Shown here in pieces: positions 7,540 through 14,668 of a stretch of 25,723 bases of DNA. The stretch's first letter is position 1. Each line of letters starts with the position of its first letter. The translations under genes were made by a program, and so were the position numbers. Under the pieces are notes generated by a model that searched no databases, had not been told where the DNA came from, and worked only from the letters and a program-made list of their open reading frames with translations. The stretch is taken from contig CAZINW010000033.1 of the NCBI GenBank assembly GCA_964540765.1, positions 1-25,723 of the forward strand, given 5' to 3'. Source of the stretch: CAZJLN01 sp964540765 (GTDB lineage Bacteria > Chloroflexota > Anaerolineae > Anaerolineales > Anaerolineaceae).

Positions 7540-7562
7540 GTAGGTCACGTTTCCAATGTGAC
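7540..7562. repeat. Short hairpin repeat, half copy of the element at 14669-14716
   Basis: GTAGGTCAC, TTTCCAA and TGAC are shared with 14669-14691 (about 20 of 23 positions). The copy forms a GTCAC/GTGAC stem. It lies just upstream of the LysM gene. Confidence 0.5.
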
Positions 7563-7791
7563 AATCACATTCTTACATCCAAGATCGCCACGAAAATGCA
7601 TATATCCCCCGAATGTTCCCACTTTCACAAGGGACGCAATGCCCGGAGGGTACGCATCGCCGGAGGCACGCAGAGCGGAGCGAGCAAATGAGAGAGACAC
7701 CCCCCTGGCAGGTGATAGTTAATAACTGATAGGAAAAGATTTATTAGTGGGTCAGTCTCAGAAACGACCTGGGACTTCGCGGCGAGAAGGG

Positions 7792-7950
7792 AGGCGTTGG
7801 GTGGATCTTGAAAAGCATATGTTTGATACATGAGATATTGCTGATTCAGGCATAACCGAAACCCAACGGTAATATGTTGGGTTGTGGGGGTTATAAGGTT
7901 TCTGTAGAACAAGCTTGGTTTCGTCCACCCCCTTCACCCAACCTACCAAT
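7792..7950. repeat. Palindromic GTTGGGT/ACCCAAC repeat cluster
   Basis: Four copies of a TTGGGT-type word occur in both orientations within 160 bp, including a perfect 8-bp hairpin at 7860-7883. The right end, GGTTTCGTCCACC...CACCCAACCTACC, resembles a widespread GTAGGTTGGG-type intergenic repeat. That family link is from memory. Confidence 0.4.
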
Positions 7951-8022
7951 TTATTCGTATTAAGCACATTAGTTCAGGCAGATAACGCCTTGAAAGCCAA
8001 TGGGCAAAGTATTGCGCACTAC

Positions 8023-8100
8023 GGCAAGGTTACCCCCCCACCAAAGAAGCGGAGACTATCGCAATGAACCTTTCGATCGCGCCAGAAGTGAACTGGGGTT
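8023..8100. repeat. Dispersed intergenic repeat, copy B
   Basis: It matches 4089-4176 in five ordered blocks: GGCAAGGTTA (8023-8032), CCAAAGAAGC (8041-8050), CTATCGC (8056-8062), GAACCTT (8066-8072) and TGAACTGGGGTT (8089-8100). The inverted arm is 7 of 8 here. Confidence 0.6.
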
Positions 8101-8257
8101 TCGCGGCGCGAACAGAGATGTTGGGTTACGGGCATGCCTGGATGGGTAAGCGCTCATGGGACAGGAAATTACTTAATATATTCAGCCCTGCACTCAACCT
8201 ACTGCCGCTATGGGAAGAAATGGTGCGCTCACAAGCGGAGCACACCCTACGTCCTGA

Positions 8258-9133
8258 TCAAGGATAAGGCGTGGGCAGTGCGACTGTAGGGGTGGTGATT
8301 GGGTATGATTGATCTGGTGGTGTTGGTTGTGTGGTAGGTGTTGTCAACGGAAGCGTTGGTGGATGTGGGAACTAATCCTCACTAATGCCTTCCGCCATCC
8401 ACCAAGACTCCATTTGTAAATCTGAATCGAAAATATAGTCCAACCAAACTTCGCCTTCCGGACTTACTATTTCCAACCAACTGACATTTACGTGGAACAA
8501 TTTGTCCTGATCCATGATATGTATGATCGGAAAAACTTTTGCCATCGGTAATTCCTGATTAAGAACCTGCATGCTCGGGGCGATTAATCTGATATTCAGA
8601 GTATTTAAGACCTGCCCAGACCTTGTTTCTGTGTCCAGCGAGAAACGATCAATCTAAGAAGTTCCAAAATCAAGTTGTTCACGCAAATATGCTTCAGCTT
8701 CAGATACGCCCATTGCATAGGTTTGCTCATCCACCGGTTTATCCGATTTTTCTTTCGGGTACAAAAACTTATGTTCCTTTTCAATCGTTTCTCCTGCATC
8801 ATCTGTAATATTGAGTATATAACTCGTCAGTAGAAAATGATCATGGTTTAATTGTTCTACTTTCCATTGGGTAAGATATATTGCTCTAAATTGATCGTGT
8901 CGGGATTGTGAGTCATTTAAATCTGCAGCTGGAATAATTATTTCGATTTGAAAAGGGTCTGTACTGAGTACCTCCACCGACTTCACCGCTACACCCTGGC
9001 TTCTGAGTCTTTTCACCAGGTTTGACGCAATTTTCTCATAATTCACTGGAAGTCCCTGCTGATAAACCAAAAAGATGATTATCCCTACTACGATCACGAC
9101 AGCAATGACAAGTAGAATAAACTTTCTTTTCAT
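8258..9133 (-). pseudogene. Membrane-anchored protein frame interrupted by two in-frame TAG codons
   Basis: Not a recognised family. One minus-strand frame runs 292 codons to a TGA at 8260-8258, broken only by TAG at 8656-8654 and TAG at 8374-8372. Segment 1 (159 residues) starts with a basic end and a single hydrophobic helix (about 4-24), then an outward soluble domain. Segment 2 (93 codons) looks like normal protein (for example KLFHVNVSWLEIVSPEGE). Segment 3 (37 codons) is Pro/Thr-rich, like surface-protein tails such as the LysM lipoprotein here. Coding character continues across both stops in the same frame, so this was one gene. Simplest view: a decaying pseudogene whose first 159 residues may still be made. 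TAG is the normal stop of several intact genes in the window. An ATG inside segment 2 (8572) could give a 66-residue product. Confidence 0.65.
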
Positions 9134-9192
9134 AGTTTTTATCCCGAAGTAATGAAAATTATAAAAATTTCGTCCACCACCTCCAAAAAGAC

Positions 9193-9230
9193 AGTATAAA
9201 TTCGTTTACACATTATCACTATAAACGAAT
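9193..9230 (-). promoter_or_regulatory. Promoter/operator region of the interrupted gene
   Basis: On the minus strand a TATACT box lies at 9198-9193. A perfect inverted repeat ATTCGTTTA (9200-9208) / TAAACGAAT (9222-9230) with a 13-bp centre falls just upstream, where the -35 region would be. A repressor site is a fair inference. The -35 hexamer itself is poor. Confidence 0.4.
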
Positions 9231-9514
9231 GTGATCAACAAATATTTCAGGAGAATTCGAAGATAAAAGCAACCGTTGTTGGGTGTACATGTCGAAAATC
9301 TGGTCAATCATCCTTTTTTAACTCAAATAGTTTGCATAATGTTTATTTGCAACACTTCAACAGGACTTGTTCTCATATGCCACAAATGTAGAATAAGCTG
9401 ATAAAGCAATCGGCTAACCCCCCTTTTTCTTTCGCACATGGACACAACCTTGAAAGCCGGACGGTCAAAAAATTCCGGTGTATATGAATCTTGTTAAAAA
9501 GGTTTGGCAGGCTC
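9231..9514. other. Intergenic region without recognised content
   Basis: About 280 bp of AT-rich sequence between divergent units. No coding frame, RNA gene or clear repeat was found. Confidence 0.4.
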
Positions 9515-9543
9515 TTGAAAGTAACATTTTATGGTAATATAAT
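9515..9543 (+). promoter_or_regulatory. Strong promoter for the zinc-ribbon gene
   Basis: TTGAAA (9515-9520), 17-bp spacer, perfect TATAAT (9538-9543). The predicted start is near 9550. GGAGG at 9559-9563 precedes the ATG at 9577. Confidence 0.75.
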
Positions 9544-9576
9544 CACTTGCAGTTAATTGGAGGCTCGATTAGATAA

Positions 9577-9888
9577 ATGCCAACTTATACCTATCACTGC
9601 GAAAGCTGCGGCATTCGCTTTGACCAGTTTCAAAAATTTACGGAAGAACCGTTGACCATCTGCCCTGAATGCGGTGAGGTAGCCCTGCGCAAGGTTTACC
9701 AGCCGGTGGGAATCGTCTTTAAAGGCAAGGGCTTTTATGCCACAGACCATCGTTCACCATCCGGGCAGCCTTCTGCACACAGTAAGAGCGATCCCAGCGG
9801 CGAGGTAAAACCTGAGGGCGTAAAAACTGCAGAAAAAAGCCCACCCGCCGAGAGCAAATCAACCACCACCAACCAAGCTGCCGAGTAG
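9577..9888 (+). CDS. FmdB-family zinc-ribbon protein
   Basis: A 103-residue protein. Residues 1-45 are the FmdB zinc ribbon, opening with MPTYTYHCESCG, with four cysteines C8, C11, C29 and C32 set to bind one zinc. Residues 48-60 (VGIVFKGKGFYATD) are the conserved family extension. The rest is a polar Lys/Ser/Glu/Pro-rich tail, probably disordered. Family members are annotated as putative regulators after FmdB of methylotrophs, but a direct biochemical role is not established. It has a strong promoter and a terminator that begins inside the coding sequence, so it is a single-gene unit. Confidence 0.88.
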   Translation: MPTYTYHCESCGIRFDQFQKFTEEPLTICPECGEVALRKVYQPVGIVFKGKGFYATDHRSPSGQPSAHSKSDPSGEVKPEGVKTAEKSPPAESKSTTTNQAAE

Positions 9889-9899
9889 GCAGCTTTTTT
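9875..9899 (+). terminator. Intrinsic terminator overlapping the zinc-ribbon stop codon
   Basis: AAGCTGCC (9875-9882), loop GAGTA, GGCAGCTT (9888-9895), then a run of T to 9899. The TAG stop (9886-9888) lies in the loop and the first base of the 3' arm. Confidence 0.9.
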
Positions 9900-10002
9900 C
9901 TTTAAGCGGCAAATCCAGACCTTCATCAATAAAATACTGGGGTAGATTGATGGCATCCGTTGTAAAATTGATGCATTAAACCAAGTAACAGGAAGGTAAA
10001 AC

Positions 10003-11343
10003 ATGAGTGAGATTCTGAAAGAACTGGGGGATGGACTGATCCTGCGCCGTTCAACGAAAGAGGATGCAGAAGCGCTGGCAGCCTTTAACAGCAAGATCCA
10101 TGCCGACGATGAATTTGATGGCAAGGCGCTGGCAGCCTGGACGCATGACCTGATGAGCGGTGAACACCCAAACTTTGGCGTGGGGGATTTCACCGTCGTG
10201 GAGGATTCTAGAGATCACAGGATCATATCAACCATGAACCTCATCTCGCAGACCTGGACTTATGAAGGCATCCCCTTTGGGGTCGGTCGCCCTGAGCTGG
10301 TGGGCACCTTAGAGGAATATCGCAGGCGGGGGCTGATTGGCGAACAGTTCAACATCATCCACCAATGGAGCGCAGAGTGCGGCGAACTGGTACAGGCGAT
10401 CACTGGCATTCCTTATTACTACAGGCGCTTTGGCTATGAGATGGCACTGAACCTGGATGGCGGAAGGGCGGGATATGCCCCGAATGTCATTCCTCTCAAG
10501 GAAGGTGAAAGCGAGCCGTATCATCTGAGGGAAGCCAGGGAAAACGACCTGGCGTCGGTCGCCCATCTCTATGAGATTGGCTGCGGGCGCTCTCTTATTG
10601 CGGCGAAATGGGATGTGCCGCTCTGGCAGTATGAGCTCTCTGGCAAACAGCGCTATGACATTAACGGGCGCCGGCTCTTCATCATTGAAGACGAGGCAGA
10701 TCTGCCGGTCGGATTTGTGGCTGTTCCAGGTGTGAAATGGCACAATATGATCGCCATCACTGCTTATGAACTGATGCCGGGCGTTTCCTGGTTTAAAGTC
10801 ACGCCCAGTGTGGTACGCTGGCTGTGGAAGCTGGGCGAAGAGCAGGCAAAGGAGCAGTCTTATTCACAGGAGGCTTTTGGATTCTGGCTGGGGGAAGAAC
10901 ATCCGGTTTACACAGCCTATGCGGATCGTCTGCCGCGTGTGCGTGAGCCTTATACCTGGTTCCTGCGCGTGCCGGACCTGGTTAAATTTCTCCAGGTAAT
11001 CACACCTGCGCTTGAGAGACACCTGGAAGGGAGCCTGGTGGGTGGTTACAGCGGCGAGTTCAAACTCAGCTTTTATCACACAGGCATCGGTATGCACTTT
11101 GAAAAGGGAAAAATCCTGGAGATCAAGAAGCTGGTGGGTGATGAGCTTGCCAAAGGCACAGAGGGCAAAGAATGCTCAGCCGCATTTCCCGACCTGACCT
11201 TCTTGCAGGTGTTGTTTGGCTGGCGCAGTGTTGATGAAGTAAGACATCTCTTTCCGGATTGTGGATGGCGCAACAGTGAAGTGAAAACCTTGTTGGAGAC
11301 ACTCTTCCCCCGAAAAAGTTCCAACCTCTGGCCGATCTCGTAA
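10003..11343 (+). CDS. Large GNAT-family N-acetyltransferase (Eis-like layout)
   Basis: A 446-residue protein. The first half is a GNAT domain with the acetyl-CoA binding stretch VGTLEEYRRRGLIGEQ at about residues 100-115. The middle (around 175-300) resembles a second degenerate GNAT fold, and the C-terminal about 120 residues look like a sterol-carrier-type domain. That order recalls Eis-type aminoglycoside or lysine acetyltransferases, but the substrate is unknown. It starts after a clear GGAAGG ribosome binding site at 9990-9996. It converges on the M48 protease gene with only 2 bp between the stops, and no terminator is visible between them. Confidence 0.75.
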   Translation: MSEILKELGDGLILRRSTKEDAEALAAFNSKIHADDEFDGKALAAWTHDLMSGEHPNFGVGDFTVVEDSRDHRIISTMNLISQTWTYEGIPFGVGRPELVGTLEEYRRRGLIGEQFNIIHQWSAECGELVQAITGIPYYYRRFGYEMALNLDGGRAGYAPNVIPLKEGESEPYHLREARENDLASVAHLYEIGCGRSLIAAKWDVPLWQYELSGKQRYDINGRRLFIIEDEADLPVGFVAVPGVKWHNMIAITAYELMPGVSWFKVTPSVVRWLWKLGEEQAKEQSYSQEAFGFWLGEEHPVYTAYADRLPRVREPYTWFLRVPDLVKFLQVITPALERHLEGSLVGGYSGEFKLSFYHTGIGMHFEKGKILEIKKLVGDELAKGTEGKECSAAFPDLTFLQVLFGWRSVDEVRHLFPDCGWRNSEVKTLLETLFPRKSSNLWPIS

Positions 11344-11345
11344 GC

Positions 11346-12161
11346 TCAGGTGTTCAGGTTTTTGTCCATGGCAGCCTGAAGCCGCTGGCATTCAGGCTTG
11401 CTGGCGTATGCCTTCAACTGGTTGATGCGGCGGATGATCATGGGATGGGATTGAAAGAGCTCGGCGATCTGGTTGGTGAAAGTATCATCCTGCGCATCGA
11501 CCATTGCCAACGCCCGTTCAAATTCCGTCTGGGTGTGAATGTTTGGCGCAGCCAGTCTGACCAGCGCACTCACGGCTTTGTTGAGGTTGCCACATGCCAG
11601 CAGCCCGGCGCGGTCACATGAGAATTCACAGGCGCGGTTCCACCAGTTGAAGGCAGCATAAAGGATGACTGCTGCCCCAAATGGCGCGGGGATGCCCGAC
11701 ATGCCTCCCAAAATGGTATTTAACCAGGTGTGCCCCAGGGCTACATGCCCCATCTCATGCCCGATCACGAATGCCAGTTCATCCGCATCCATGACCTGCA
11801 ACATGGGCTCGTAGAGCACGATCACCTTGGGGTCGCTGAGCCCAAAAGTGTATGCATTCAATGTCCTGCTTTTAACCAGGTAAAGCTGCACAGAGCCCGG
11901 CTGAAGGCGCCTGTAACAGATGTTTACAATCCTGGCAAGGGAAGGGGCATTGTCAGACCTGACAGGATAAGCTTTTTCCATCAAAGCCTGGTGATGAGAG
12001 CGGTTTCCGTGGATGGTCAGCAGCAGCATGACGATGAAAAAGACGATGCTCAGGCCGATTGTGGCAGCCGCGGAAATCAGGATTACCAGACCAACGAGCG
12101 CAACCGTAACGACCAGGATCAAAGTTTCATTTTCATAACGGTAAGCGGTGGATCGAAACAT
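11346..12161 (-). CDS. M48-family zinc metalloprotease, membrane-bound (HtpX-like)
   Basis: A 271-residue membrane protease. Two hydrophobic segments at about 14-32 and 36-50 anchor it. The zinc site HEMGH is at residues 135-139, and the downstream glutamate lies in CEFSCDRAG (E179), as in HtpX/Ste24 proteins. Another hydrophobic stretch spans about 150-172. Family knowledge: such enzymes degrade misfolded or unassembled membrane proteins. The catalytic residues are complete, so activity is expected. The ATG at 12161 has AAAGG upstream. It could share the RNase J transcript direction, but a strong terminator separates them. Confidence 0.88.
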   Translation of the reverse strand: MFRSTAYRYENETLILVVTVALVGLVILISAAATIGLSIVFFIVMLLLTIHGNRSHHQALMEKAYPVRSDNAPSLARIVNICYRRLQPGSVQLYLVKSRTLNAYTFGLSDPKVIVLYEPMLQVMDADELAFVIGHEMGHVALGHTWLNTILGGMSGIPAPFGAAVILYAAFNWWNRACEFSCDRAGLLACGNLNKAVSALVRLAAPNIHTQTEFERALAMVDAQDDTFTNQIAELFQSHPMIIRRINQLKAYASKPECQRLQAAMDKNLNT

Positions 12162-12231
12162 GGATAACGCCTTTCAAGGGTGGCAAATAGCATTTCTGTG
12201 GCTGAATTTTACTCCGTTTTGTGTTGGTAAT

Positions 12232-12261
12232 AAAAAAAGCACCTGGTTTTACCGGGTGCTT
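12232..12261 (-). terminator. Intrinsic terminator of the RNase J gene
   Basis: On the minus strand AAGCACC (12261-12255) pairs with GGTGCTT (12243-12237), the stem extending by GG/CC, followed by seven T (12238-12232). It lies about 25 bp after the RNase J stop. Confidence 0.9.
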
Positions 12262-12285
12262 TGAATGTTAAAAAGAGTGAGGTGA

Positions 12286-13923
12286 CTAGCTGCGGCTCAG
12301 GGTAACAAAGACCAATGGGCGGCGCTTGGTTTCATCAAAGATATAAGATTTGACCATGTTTTGAACGTCTTTCTGCAAATTGCCATTGGAACTGCCAATG
12401 GGTTTTGCAATGCGTGCCTTCAGATCGTCGAAGAGCCCCGTGGCATCTTCCGACGCCATAAAGCCGCGCGTGATGATCTCGGTATCTTTCAGACGCCCGG
12501 AGGATTTTTCCAGTGTCAGGTTAACCAGCACAATGCCATCCTGCCCGAGCTGCTCGCGTTCGCGCATCACGGAACGGTCCACATCGCCCACGCCGCTGCC
12601 ATCCACGAAGACATAACCGCCAGGGATGCGCTGCCCCAGTTTCATCTTGCCATCAGTGAACTCGATCACCTGTCCGTTTTGCACAATGGCGATGTCCTTC
12701 TCATCCAAGCCTATATCCGTGGCGAGTTTGGCATGCCGTTTAAGCATGCGCAGTTCGCCGTGAATGGGGATGAGGTACTTGGGTTTAACCAGGTGCAGCA
12801 TCAATTTGATCTCTTCCTGGCTGGCATGACCAGAGACATGCACAGGCGCGATGGCTTCATAGATTACGTCCGCACCCTGCTCAAGCAGCTTATTGATCGC
12901 GCGGTAGACCATCTCCTCGTTGCCCGGGATGGGGTGCGAGGAAAGGACAACGGTGTCACCGGATTTAATGTCAAAGCGCTTGTTGGTGCCGGCGGAGAGG
13001 CGCCCCAGGATGGAGGAGGGCTCTCCCTGCGAGCCGGTGACCATCAGGACGACTTTATCATCCTTCATGTTGAGGGCATTATCCACCGGGACAACGACCG
13101 AATCGTCAAAGTCCAGGTAGCCCAGGGTCTTGGCGATCTTGAGGTTCTCAGTCATGCTCAAGCCGACAAAAGCAACCTTGCGGTCATGTCTGGCGGCGGC
13201 ATTGACCACCTGCTGCATGCGCGAGATCAGGGAGGCAAAGGTGGCGATGATGATGCGACCTTTGGCATCATGGAAAACCTTGTCCAAGGCGCCATCGATG
13301 ACGCGCTCTGAAGGCGTCCAACCCGGGCGTTCGGCATTGGTCGAATCAGATAGTAAAGCCAGCACGCCGCGTCTTGCAAATTCCGCCAGCTTGGCATAAT
13401 CCGTGGGCCAGTTGTCAACCGGGGTATGGTCGAATTTGTAATCGCCGGTGTGAACGACCAGACCGGCGGGGGTTTCAATGCCCAGTCCGACGCCATCCGG
13501 GATGGAGTGGCAGACATGGAAAAAGTCGACCTTGAAGGGGCCAATCTGGATGGTCTCGCCGGCATTGACGGTATGCAGGGTGGCTTTTTTGGAGAAGCCG
13601 CGCCGGGCAAGTTTGCCTTCGATCAGACCACATGTGAGCGGTGTCGCATAGATGGGGGCTTGGATCTCCTCCAACACATGCCCGATGGCACCGGTGTGGT
13701 CTTCATGACCGTGGGTGATGATGATGCCCTTGACGCGGTGAGCCTTGTCCTTTAAGTAGTCAAAATCCGGGATGATGTAGTCAATCCCGATCATGTCATT
13801 GTCCGGGAACATTAAACCGGCATCCACCACGAGGATGTCATCACCGTATTCATAGACGGTCATGTTTTTGCCAACCTCGCCCAGGCCTCCCAGGGGGATG
13901 ATTCTCAGTGTTTTAGATTTCAT
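12286..13923 (-). CDS. rnj: Ribonuclease J
   Basis: A 545-residue metallo-beta-lactamase/beta-CASP nuclease of the RNase J group, with combined 5' exonuclease and endonuclease activity in RNA decay and maturation. Metal-site motifs are intact: HGHEDH at residues 71-76, HVCHSIPDG, HTGDYKFD, SDSTNAERPG, then beta-CASP blocks SGHAS and LIPIHGE. The C-terminal oligomerisation domain is present. AAAGGAAT lies 7-9 nt before the ATG. It is transcribed divergently from tRNA-Val and has a leader of about 200 nt with an internal terminator and a small upstream frame, suggesting attenuation. It ends in TAG, evidence that TAG is a true stop in this organism. Confidence 0.96.
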   Translation of the reverse strand: MKSKTLRIIPLGGLGEVGKNMTVYEYGDDILVVDAGLMFPDNDMIGIDYIIPDFDYLKDKAHRVKGIIITHGHEDHTGAIGHVLEEIQAPIYATPLTCGLIEGKLARRGFSKKATLHTVNAGETIQIGPFKVDFFHVCHSIPDGVGLGIETPAGLVVHTGDYKFDHTPVDNWPTDYAKLAEFARRGVLALLSDSTNAERPGWTPSERVIDGALDKVFHDAKGRIIIATFASLISRMQQVVNAAARHDRKVAFVGLSMTENLKIAKTLGYLDFDDSVVVPVDNALNMKDDKVVLMVTGSQGEPSSILGRLSAGTNKRFDIKSGDTVVLSSHPIPGNEEMVYRAINKLLEQGADVIYEAIAPVHVSGHASQEEIKLMLHLVKPKYLIPIHGELRMLKRHAKLATDIGLDEKDIAIVQNGQVIEFTDGKMKLGQRIPGGYVFVDGSGVGDVDRSVMREREQLGQDGIVLVNLTLEKSSGRLKDTEIITRGFMASEDATGLFDDLKARIAKPIGSSNGNLQKDVQNMVKSYIFDETKRRPLVFVTLSRS

Positions 13924-13954
13924 TAATTTAATTCCTTTATATATATATTTCGAT

Positions 13955-13968
13955 CAGGCTTTTGCCTG
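13955..13968 (-). promoter_or_regulatory. Small leader hairpin close to the RNase J start
   Basis: CAGGC-TTTT-GCCTG forms a perfect 5-bp stem, about 32 nt before the RNase J start codon. It may be part of the leader fold. Confidence 0.4.
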
Positions 13969-13991
13969 TCAGTTTCCAGTTTGGTGCAGGT

Positions 13992-14028
13992 AAAAAAATA
14001 TCCCCGCAGGGAGAAGCCGGCCGGGGAT
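13992..14028 (-). terminator. Terminator inside the RNase J leader (putative attenuator)
   Basis: On the minus strand ATCCCCG (14028-14022) pairs with CGGGGAT (14006-14000), followed by A/T and seven T (13998-13992). It lies between the promoter at 14131-14159 and the RNase J start at 13923. No other minus-strand gene lies upstream, so its only visible role is to end RNase J leader transcripts early. Confidence 0.7.
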
Positions 14029-14037
14029 GTTGAAGAT

Positions 14038-14118
14038 TTAGCAGGACGATCTATTCATTGAGATACAATCACATATAAATTCTTGAAGCATGGCCGAAAA
14101 TTCAGCCGGACTTTCCAT
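14038..14118 (-). CDS. Putative 26-residue leader peptide before RNase J
   Basis: An ATG-to-TAA frame of 27 codons opens about 5 nt after the predicted transcription start, so it would be near-leaderless like two other genes here. It ends 10 nt before the 5' arm of the leader terminator. The peptide has three cysteines (two in CDC, one at the C-terminal SSC). A hairpin GGCCGAAAATTCAGCC (14092-14107) lies within it. No ribosome binding site is possible at this distance. Position, not composition, argues for a role: a ribosome paused near the stop would cover the terminator stem. A chance frame of this length is not rare, so confidence is low. Confidence 0.3.
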   Translation of the reverse strand: MESPAEFSAMLQEFICDCISMNRSSC

Positions 14119-14130
14119 AAAACTTGACGA

Positions 14131-14159
14131 AGTATAGCACAGGGAAAGGATTGTGTCAA
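14131..14159 (-). promoter_or_regulatory. Promoter of the RNase J leader transcript
   Basis: On the minus strand TTGACA (14159-14154) and TATACT (14136-14131) flank a 17-bp spacer. The predicted start is near 14124. The -35 box is part of a TGTGTCAA repeat. Confidence 0.75.
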
Positions 14160-14212
14160 ATGTAGCGGCAAAGTGTGTCAACAGGCAAAGTGTGTCAACG
14201 TTCGTTGACACA
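14152..14212. repeat. TGTGTCAA operator-like repeats between divergent promoters
   Basis: The 16-bp unit GGCAAAGTGTGTCAAC occurs twice, perfectly, at 14167-14182 and 14184-14199 (17-bp period). TGTGTCAA also occurs at 14152-14159, forming the minus-strand -35 box. Its inverse TTGACACA at 14205-14212 forms the plus-strand -35 box. TGTGTCAACG (14191-14200) and CGTTGACACA (14203-14212) make a 10-bp inverted repeat. Confidence 0.65.
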
Positions 14213-14233
14213 GTAAGGTAACTTTGCTATAAT
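14205..14233 (+). promoter_or_regulatory. Consensus promoter of tRNA-Val
   Basis: Perfect TTGACA (14205-14210), 17-bp spacer and perfect TATAAT (14228-14233). The start is predicted near 14240, about 25 nt before the tRNA. Confidence 0.9.
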
Positions 14234-14264
14234 GCAGTTCTCTCTTTCGAGAGAATGGTTATAT

Positions 14265-14339
<75 letters not shown>

Positions 14340-14355
14340 CTTTTTATTTAAGCAT

Positions 14356-14453
14356 CACGTCCGTGCACCCTCAAGGGGTGTAAAAAGGTTCGTAGGTAAG
14401 TCCCCTCTGGGGATCGAGCCCCGCTGTGCGTCCCTATGGGATCGCGCCCACTT
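14356..14453 (+). pseudogene. Partial tRNA-Val copy (anticodon to 3' end) interrupted by three hairpin insertions
   Basis: Blocks of the tRNA recur in order: CACGTCCGTG (14356-14365; tRNA CACATCCGTG), GGTTCGTAGGT (14387-14397), TCGAGCCC (14414-14421) and ATCGCGCCCACTT (14441-14453). Between them are three inserts of 21, 16 and 19 nt, each with a CCC...GGG mini-hairpin: CACCC-TCAAG-GGGTG, TCCCC-TCT-GGGGA and TCCC-TAT-GGGA. The copy begins at the anticodon, the segment integrases often duplicate. It cannot fold as a tRNA. Origin (attachment-site scar or unequal duplication) is inference. Confidence 0.7.
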
Positions 14454-14668
14454 GTGCTAATTTCATCAAGGAAAAACTGTAAAAAATGACCCTTTGACCT
14501 CACGGATAAAAACCTAACAACCTTACGGATGAACCTCAAAAAGGACACCAGGATAAAAAACTGATGTTTTTTGTTATCCGACACTAGAAACTAACATTAT
14601 CAACACTGTATCCCAAAAATAGGAAACCGCACGGATGAAGACTAACATTCTTTTTCCACAAGTCAGAT
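14454..14668. other. Geneless region with degenerate direct repeats
   Basis: The words ACGGAT(A/G)AA and CTAACA recur: ACGGAT at 14502, 14525 and 14631. An imperfect AT-rich hairpin spans GGATAAAAAAC (14551-14561) to GTTATCC (14573-14579). No gene is convincing; a 78-codon minus-strand frame over 14348-14584 overlaps the tRNA copy and lacks coding character. Confidence 0.4.

Larger units (their letters stand above)
7563..8257. other. Geneless, repeat-rich intergenic region
   Basis: About 700 bp with no convincing gene; frames up to 95 codons lack coding character and overlap repeats. Visible pieces are: a hairpin AACCCAAC (7860-7867) with GTTGGGTT (7876-7883); GTTGGGTGGA near 7798 mirrored by CACCCAACCTACC near 7935-7947; repeat copy B at 8023-8100; and a tail with GCGGAGCACACCCTACG near 8234-8250. 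These resemble fragments of common bacterial intergenic palindromes. No promoter or RNA gene was recognised. Confidence 0.5.

Noticed and set aside
8064..8267. 67-codon plus-strand frame
   Set aside because: It is built from the dispersed repeat (copy B) and the repeat tail, and its end overlaps the Pro/Thr-rich tail read on the other strand.
8258..9133. Genome-wide reassignment of TAG to an amino acid
   Set aside because: TAG ends RNase J, the sigma factor, the LysM lipoprotein, the zinc-ribbon protein, the SPFH protein and the CDF transporter at normal family lengths, so it is a true stop. Only local suppression remains possible.
12361..13311. 316-codon plus-strand open frame
   Set aside because: It lies antisense inside the clearly recognised RNase J gene and its translation has no family features.
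14166..14200. CRISPR-like tandem repeats
   Set aside because: Only two exact 16-bp units separated by 1 bp, without spacers or cas genes; they fit promoter or operator repeats.
14348..14584. 78-codon minus-strand frame after tRNA-Val
   Set aside because: It overlaps the interrupted tRNA copy and AT-rich repeats; no ribosome binding site and no protein-like pattern.
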